Under the pieces are notes generated by a model that saw only the letters and a list, made by a program, of their open reading frames with translations, was not told the origin of the DNA and made no database searches. A program made the translations under genes and the position numbers. From positions 124,001-188,000 of the forward strand of contig NZ_JAPQNS010000006.1 in the NCBI RefSeq assembly GCF_028867935.1: a DNA stretch of 64,000 nucleotides. Reading direction: 5' to 3'. Source of the stretch: Flavobacterium sp. SUN052 (GTDB lineage Bacteria > Bacteroidota > Bacteroidia > Flavobacteriales > Flavobacteriaceae). Positions 60,111-64,000 of the stretch are shown here, one piece after another. The stretch's first letter is position 1; each line of letters starts with the position of its first letter.

Positions 60111-61882
60111 GATTCAGAATCGGTTAGTAGCGTCAATAGGGAAGATTCGCCCGCCAGCCCAAACTTTTTTCGTAGCCGATATTTACTCTTCCGAATCGAT
60201 TCGGTTGAAATGCCCAGCATCTGGCTCATTTGTCGGCTATGAAGCCTGAGTTTAGCCAGTGCCATCAGTCGTTCTTCGGCGGGGCTGAGGTCAGTCAGCT
60301 GCTGATTGAGTTGCCAGAAAAAGTCGGGATAGACCCGGTCAAAATGATGCCGAAAGGACCGCCAGTCGTCGTCGGTCAGCAGCCGGGCCGAGGTTAGGTC
60401 GGGTTGCACCGGGCGCAGATTGGGCTGAGGGGCGTCAGTGCGGGGCAGGTCAACCGGAGGAACGTCTGCCTGTCTCAGGTTTTCCAGAAAGCGATTGAGG
60501 TCGGCGCGGGCCTGGTCGCGCTCGGCGGTGGCCTGCTGTTTTTCCTGTTCAAGCTGGCGTTGGCGTTCGGCATGGGCAAGGGTCTCCTGTTGGCGTCGGC
60601 GTTGAGTGCTGCGGTAGAGCAGACCCAGCAGTAGGGCTGTCAGCATGGCTAACCCTACGCCTACACTTAGCCATAACCGTTGTTGCTGGCCCCCCACGTG
60701 CAGAGCGTCAACTTCAGCCTGATGTTGCCGAATCAGTAACCGCTGTTCCGCCAGCGACGCAGCTTTGGAGCGATACCGTTTGTCGATGCGGGCCTGATAA
60801 ACGAGCAGGCTGTCTGTACAACGGGCCACCCGTTTCATGTTGCCCGTTGTTTGGTAATATTGGCGGGCAACCCCGTAGTAGCGCTCCCAGAACAGATCAT
60901 CCTGAAAGCTTTTGCTATAATCGGGAAGCTCCACCTGAAGGCGCTGCATCCGCTGGGCCTGCTCCAGGTAGTACCGGCAACTGTCCAGCTGACCCAGTTG
61001 GTAGAAGGCCTGGGCTATGCCAACGGCTGTGGAAAGCGGATAGCCCGTTATTCGGGCCGTGCGCAGCACGAGCCGATAATCGACCCGAAACGCATCCAGC
61101 GCCTGTTGCCATTGACCCTGTTCCGTATAACTGTTGCCCAGATTACCCCGCATTATGCCGATCCAGACCGAATCCTGATACGTCACCGCCAGCTGATAGG
61201 CTTTCTGGTAGCTGGCTACGGCTTGTCGGTCGGCTTCCCGATTGTGGAGCCGGGCATAGGCCAGCCCGAGGGTGTTGTACGTCTGGATGTGCAGGTTAGG
61301 ATTGAAGGGCGGGTAACGAGTGGCTTCGGTAAGCAGAGCAATGGCCTTCTCGTCCTCGTGCAGGTTGTAATAGTTAAAGGCCAACTCGTAAAGGTAGCGG
61401 TGGATTTCGGGGATGTGGTCGTAGCCTATCTGTTGGAATCGGCTATTAGCTGCCAGCAGGTACTCAAACGCCCGGCCGTAATCTTCGCTCAGAAAGTAGT
61501 ACAAACCCGCGAAGTGCTCGCAAGCTCCGGCAATCTGCTCGTCTCCATTCGCGTGGGCCTCTTGTGCTACAGTCAGGAAAAGCTGGGCGTTTTGGCGATG
61601 CGTGCGGTTGGAGCCATTTTTGGCGTAGGTATCGCGCAGCATCCGGGTATACCGCCGGAGCATATCGTCTCGTTGGCGTTGGGCCAGAGCATCCAGTTGA
61701 TTGAGTGTCTGAAACGCTATGGTTTGCTGTGAAGTTACAGCCCGGCAACTATCAAAATAATACAACACAAGCCGAATCCGTTCTGGGGGCGTGGCCTTTT
61801 CTACCCGTTGCAAAAACGGCTGCGACAGGGCGGGCGAGACAGTCAGCCAGCCAAAAAACAAGCCAAATAGGAGTCGGGTCAA
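60098..61882 (-). CDS. Class B membrane-tethered TPR / LuxR-type HTH regulator
   Basis: 594 residues, a close paralogue of 31753-33519 and 2139-3860. It has a signal peptide (LLFGLFFGWLTVSPALSQ), TPRs to about 390, a membrane helix near 399-420 (LWLSVGVGLAMLTALLLGLL), a coiled coil (QRQLEQEKQQATAERDQARAD) and a C-terminal HTH (LSPAEERLMALAKL; STESIRKSKYRLRKKF). The recognition helix (ESIRKS) matches that of 2139-3860, and both sit next to GTCCACG boxes. Predicted periplasmic sensor with cytoplasmic DNA-binding end; probable target is the FG-GAP gene 57885-59990. The leader contains a perfect hairpin. Confidence 0.88.
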   Translation of the reverse strand: MTRLLFGLFFGWLTVSPALSQPFLQRVEKATPPERIRLVLYYFDSCRAVTSQQTIAFQTLNQLDALAQRQRDDMLRRYTRMLRDTYAKNGSNRTHRQNAQLFLTVAQEAHANGDEQIAGACEHFAGLYYFLSEDYGRAFEYLLAANSRFQQIGYDHIPEIHRYLYELAFNYYNLHEDEKAIALLTEATRYPPFNPNLHIQTYNTLGLAYARLHNREADRQAVASYQKAYQLAVTYQDSVWIGIMRGNLGNSYTEQGQWQQALDAFRVDYRLVLRTARITGYPLSTAVGIAQAFYQLGQLDSCRYYLEQAQRMQRLQVELPDYSKSFQDDLFWERYYGVARQYYQTTGNMKRVARCTDSLLVYQARIDKRYRSKAASLAEQRLLIRQHQAEVDALHVGGQQQRLWLSVGVGLAMLTALLLGLLYRSTQRRRQQETLAHAERQRQLEQEKQQATAERDQARADLNRFLENLRQADVPPVDLPRTDAPQPNLRPVQPDLTSARLLTDDDWRSFRHHFDRVYPDFFWQLNQQLTDLSPAEERLMALAKLRLHSRQMSQMLGISTESIRKSKYRLRKKFGLAGESSLLTLLTDSESSPI

Positions 61883-61906
61883 GGTTCGTACGGGTATAAC
61901 GAAAAC

Positions 61907-61960
61907 GGCAGGTGTTATTTCCCCCTGAAAAATAACACCTGCCTCGCTATCCTAAAAGTA
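61907..61960 (-). promoter_or_regulatory. Promoter and perfect leader hairpin of regulator 60098-61882
   Basis: TACTTTTA (61953-61960) serves as -7 element. Directly downstream GGCAGGTGTTATTT (61930-61943) pairs perfectly with AAATAACACCTGCC (61907-61920) around the 9-nt loop TTCAGGGGG. The start codon is 25 bp further. The arrangement is conserved at 3904-3953. The hairpin could also end transcripts from the sulfatase gene, as T-rich sequence follows. Confidence 0.62.
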
Positions 61961-62073
61961 CGTTAAATAAAAAGTGGGTTTGAAGTGGGTCTTCGTCAGG
62001 ATTATTAGTGGCTTTGAAGTGGCCAGCAATCAGCCGTGGCTACGGTAATAGGTGCTTCGCTGACACCAGTTAG

Positions 62074-63696
62074 CTACCGATTATTGGTGGGGAAGGTGGG
62101 TTTCTTCGCCAACTCTTCAGTCCACTCGACTACATCATTTTGTTTCGCCCAATTGATATAAGCCGCGTTCAACTCCTTCACTATGTTGGGATTGTCTTTT
62201 GCGACATTGATGGTTTCGGTGCGATCTGTTTCTATGTTGTACAGTTCCCATTGGTTTTCAGGATAGAACGAAAGCAGTTTCCACTTGCCCTGGCGCACCA
62301 TCCGGTGACCCGCCCACTCGTAAAAAACGGGCGTTGTGCGCGTCCAGTTTTGTCCACGCAATAAGGGTGCAAAATTCTCGCCCGGCAATGGATTGATTAG
62401 CTGATTTTGGTACGTTTTGGGGTAAGCAATGCCCGCCAGGTCGAGCAGTGTAGGCATGAAGTCAACAAAATGTACCCCGCCTTCTTTCAGTGTATTAGCC
62501 GGAATAATTTTGGGTAGCCGCGCAATGAATGGGCTGCTGAGGCCACCTTCGTAGGGTGTTGCTTTGTAGCTTTTGAAGGGTACGTTCGACAATTGAGACC
62601 AATTTTTGGTGTACGACTCGTTGGACCCTGCGGTGCCCACCGGACCCGTATTGCGAACAGCTGCCATCGGTAATTTGGAGAAATCCCACCCTTCGGCTCC
62701 GTTGTCGGACACAAACACGATGAGTGTATTGTCTAGCTGCCCACTGCTTTTGAGGTAGTCGATCAACTGCCCAATGTTCTGATCCAGATTATCGACCATG
62801 GCTGCGTAAACCTCCATTTTCTTCACCCAATAGTGTCGCTCGTCGTAGGTTAGGCTGCTCCACAACGGCAACGAATTATCGCGGGCCTGTTGCTGGTTTT
62901 TGTCGACCATCCCCATTTTTATCATCCGTTGGTGCCGCAGGGTACGGAGCGAATCCCAGCCCAAATCGTAGCGACCTTTGTATTTGGCAATATCCTGTGG
63001 CTTGGCCTGAAGTGGCCAGTGGGGCGATGAATACGCCAGATGCAGAAAGAAGGGTTTTTGGGGTCCGTTTTCTTTCAGGAAGGCAATGCTCCGGCGAGTT
63101 AGTTCGTCGGTGAGGTAAAAGTCGGGCGAAGTGGGATGGTACGGCTTGTTGTCGTCGACCAGGTAATCGAACCGATTGTTTTTGGTGATGGGCTTGGTAT
63201 CGAAATAGCTGAATGCCCCGCCAATGAAGCCAAAAAAACGATCGAAACCCCGCGCTCGTGGCCCCCTGTCAGCATCAAGCCCATGATGCCACTTCCCCGA
63301 CAGAATGGTGCGGTAACCCGCCTGCTGAAATACTTCGCCCAAGGTGAGCGACTGCCGGTTGAGAAAACCCTGATAGGCGGGCATTCCCAAGTCCTGATTG
63401 AAAAAACCAACTCCGGCCTTATGTGGGTATTGACCCGTTAGCAACGTCGCTCGCGAAGGTGCGCAAATGGCGTTGGTGTAACACTGTTTCAGCCGCATAC
63501 CCTCGCTCGCCAGCTTGTCCAGATGGGGCGTTTGTATCTCCGAGCCATAGCAACCAATATCCGAAAAGCCCATGTCATCGGCCAGAATCAGAATCACGTT
63601 GGGTTTGGCGGTGGCTTTATTCGATGCTGGTTTTCGTCCAAATCCCCACAGAAGAACCGAAGCTGCGACGATCGCTAGGAGGAATAATTTTTTCAT
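62074..63696 (-). CDS. Arylsulfatase-type sulfatase, exported
   Basis: From ATG 63696 (MKKLFLLAIVAASVLLWGFG) a signal peptide precedes a ~520-residue family S1 sulfatase. The formylglycine motif is C78-A-P-S-R82 followed by ATLLTGQYPHKAG. Metal ligands are the D40/D41 pair (ILADDMGFSDIGCYG) and the FVSDNGAEGW region. GKWHHG carries active-site Lys and His. The Cys must be converted to formylglycine by a maturase not present here. Such periplasmic or surface enzymes cleave sulfate esters from polysaccharides or aryl sulfates; the substrate is not predictable. Codons upstream to 63738 lack a sensible signal sequence and are probably not translated. Confidence 0.92.
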   Translation of the reverse strand: MKKLFLLAIVAASVLLWGFGRKPASNKATAKPNVILILADDMGFSDIGCYGSEIQTPHLDKLASEGMRLKQCYTNAICAPSRATLLTGQYPHKAGVGFFNQDLGMPAYQGFLNRQSLTLGEVFQQAGYRTILSGKWHHGLDADRGPRARGFDRFFGFIGGAFSYFDTKPITKNNRFDYLVDDNKPYHPTSPDFYLTDELTRRSIAFLKENGPQKPFFLHLAYSSPHWPLQAKPQDIAKYKGRYDLGWDSLRTLRHQRMIKMGMVDKNQQQARDNSLPLWSSLTYDERHYWVKKMEVYAAMVDNLDQNIGQLIDYLKSSGQLDNTLIVFVSDNGAEGWDFSKLPMAAVRNTGPVGTAGSNESYTKNWSQLSNVPFKSYKATPYEGGLSSPFIARLPKIIPANTLKEGGVHFVDFMPTLLDLAGIAYPKTYQNQLINPLPGENFAPLLRGQNWTRTTPVFYEWAGHRMVRQGKWKLLSFYPENQWELYNIETDRTETINVAKDNPNIVKELNAAYINWAKQNDVVEWTEELAKKPTFPTNNR

Positions 63697-63734
63697 GCTG
63701 AATTTGTATAAACCTGAATGGTAAAACAACGAAA

Positions 63735-64000
63735 TCACCCAGGAAGTAAAAATTCGTCAAGATTTTCGGGTGAAATAACTGCCGTTTTGGCCCCTGCATA
63801 ATTCCCGGTGAAGGTTTGGGGAAACCGCACATTTCCTCGTTTACTCCACTTGAATTCATATGCCTCAAATTGTTCACCATGCTCCTCAATAAGATCGATC
63901 TCCTGCTGTTGGGTGGTGCGCCAAAAATATTGATGGGCGGTTATGTCTTGGTAGTGAAGGAATTTCATGCGCTCGGCCATGACGTAGTTTTCCCACAAAG
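63735..64000 (-). CDS. C-terminal end of AAA-type ATPase with DUF4143 domain (partial)
   Basis: The frame is open to the right edge; only the last ~88 residues are seen: LWENYVMAERMKF, YFWRTTQQQEIDLIEEHG, EAYEFKWSKRG, NYAGAKTAVISPENLDEFL. This matches the nuclease-like DUF4143 domain at the C-terminus of a common family of predicted AAA ATPases, with a possible active-site pattern E-x-D ... E-F-K-W. The ATPase part is outside the window. The gene ends 39 bp before the sulfatase start and is on the same strand. Confidence 0.8.
   Translation of the reverse strand, partial: LWENYVMAERMKFLHYQDITAHQYFWRTTQQQEIDLIEEHGEQFEAYEFKWSKRGNVRFPQTFTGNYAGAKTAVISPENLDEFLLPG

Noticed and set aside
1..64000. 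tRNA, rRNA, insertion sequences, integrase or attachment sites
   Set aside because: No clover-leaf tail, transposase or integrase motif, or terminal inverted repeat with target duplication was seen; the palindromes found carry no gene.

Overview
The window looks like chromosome from a Bacteroidota bacterium of the order Cytophagales, most likely a Spirosoma-like member of the Spirosomataceae (inference). The signs are promoters close to the Bacteroidota TAnnTTTG type, a hybrid two-component regulator, a canonical type IX secretion tail on one metalloprotease, DUF3500 and FGly-sulfatase genes, and very large mosaic surface proteins. About 30 genes are visible and all but one (42807-46868) lie on the minus strand. 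I saw no tRNA, rRNA, insertion sequence, prophage or CRISPR.

Most of the window consists of large exported repeat proteins and dedicated one-component regulators. Two regulator families occur three times each. Class B (2139-3860, 31753-33519, 60098-61882) has an N-terminal signal peptide, TPRs, one membrane helix, a coiled coil and a C-terminal LuxR-type helix-turn-helix. Class A (10514-12310, 24319-26262, 49477-51372) has an N-terminal AraC helix-turn-helix, a membrane helix in two of the three, a TolB-like domain and TPRs. Every regulator is followed on the same strand by an exported-protein gene or operon, and the gap holds a family-specific array of direct repeats at fixed distance from the -7 element. 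Class B arrays have 7-bp boxes (GTCCACG or GT[AC]TACG) every 12 bp, 31-32 bp from the -7 element. Class A arrays have three copies of an AAGCTTAGTCTATTGTTGCA-like box in register with the helix, 18 bp from the -7 element. I read these as repeated regulator-operator-surface protein cassettes.

Layout, left to right. 1-3953: class B regulator and RCC1 protein. 3997-4609: decayed mosaic made of a truncated LytTR gene and surface-protein scraps. 4660-12310: class A regulator and a 1916-residue beta-helix protein. 12454-26262: class A regulator, a SnoaL-like lipoprotein, then an apparent operon of START protein, membrane protein, 2412-residue adhesin-like protein and RCC1 protein. 26429-39031: surface proteins with a class B regulator, including a thioredoxin fusion. 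39157-42536: an M20 amidohydrolase and two alpha/beta hydrolases. 42807-46868: the hybrid two-component regulator. 46918-51372: class A regulator, SnoaL-like protein and NHL protein. 51572-57493: BNR-repeat protein, metalloprotease, DUF3500 protein. 57692-57872: a second decayed scrap. 57885-61882: class B regulator and FG-GAP protein. 62074-64000: sulfatase and the end of a DUF4143 ATPase.

Eight proteins with unrelated heads (RCC1, NHL, FG-GAP, beta-helix, DWNT-NWS repeats) share one C-terminal module of about 95 residues; a ninth copy is decayed. It is not the canonical type IX tail found at 54734-56374 and is a candidate surface-anchoring or sorting domain.
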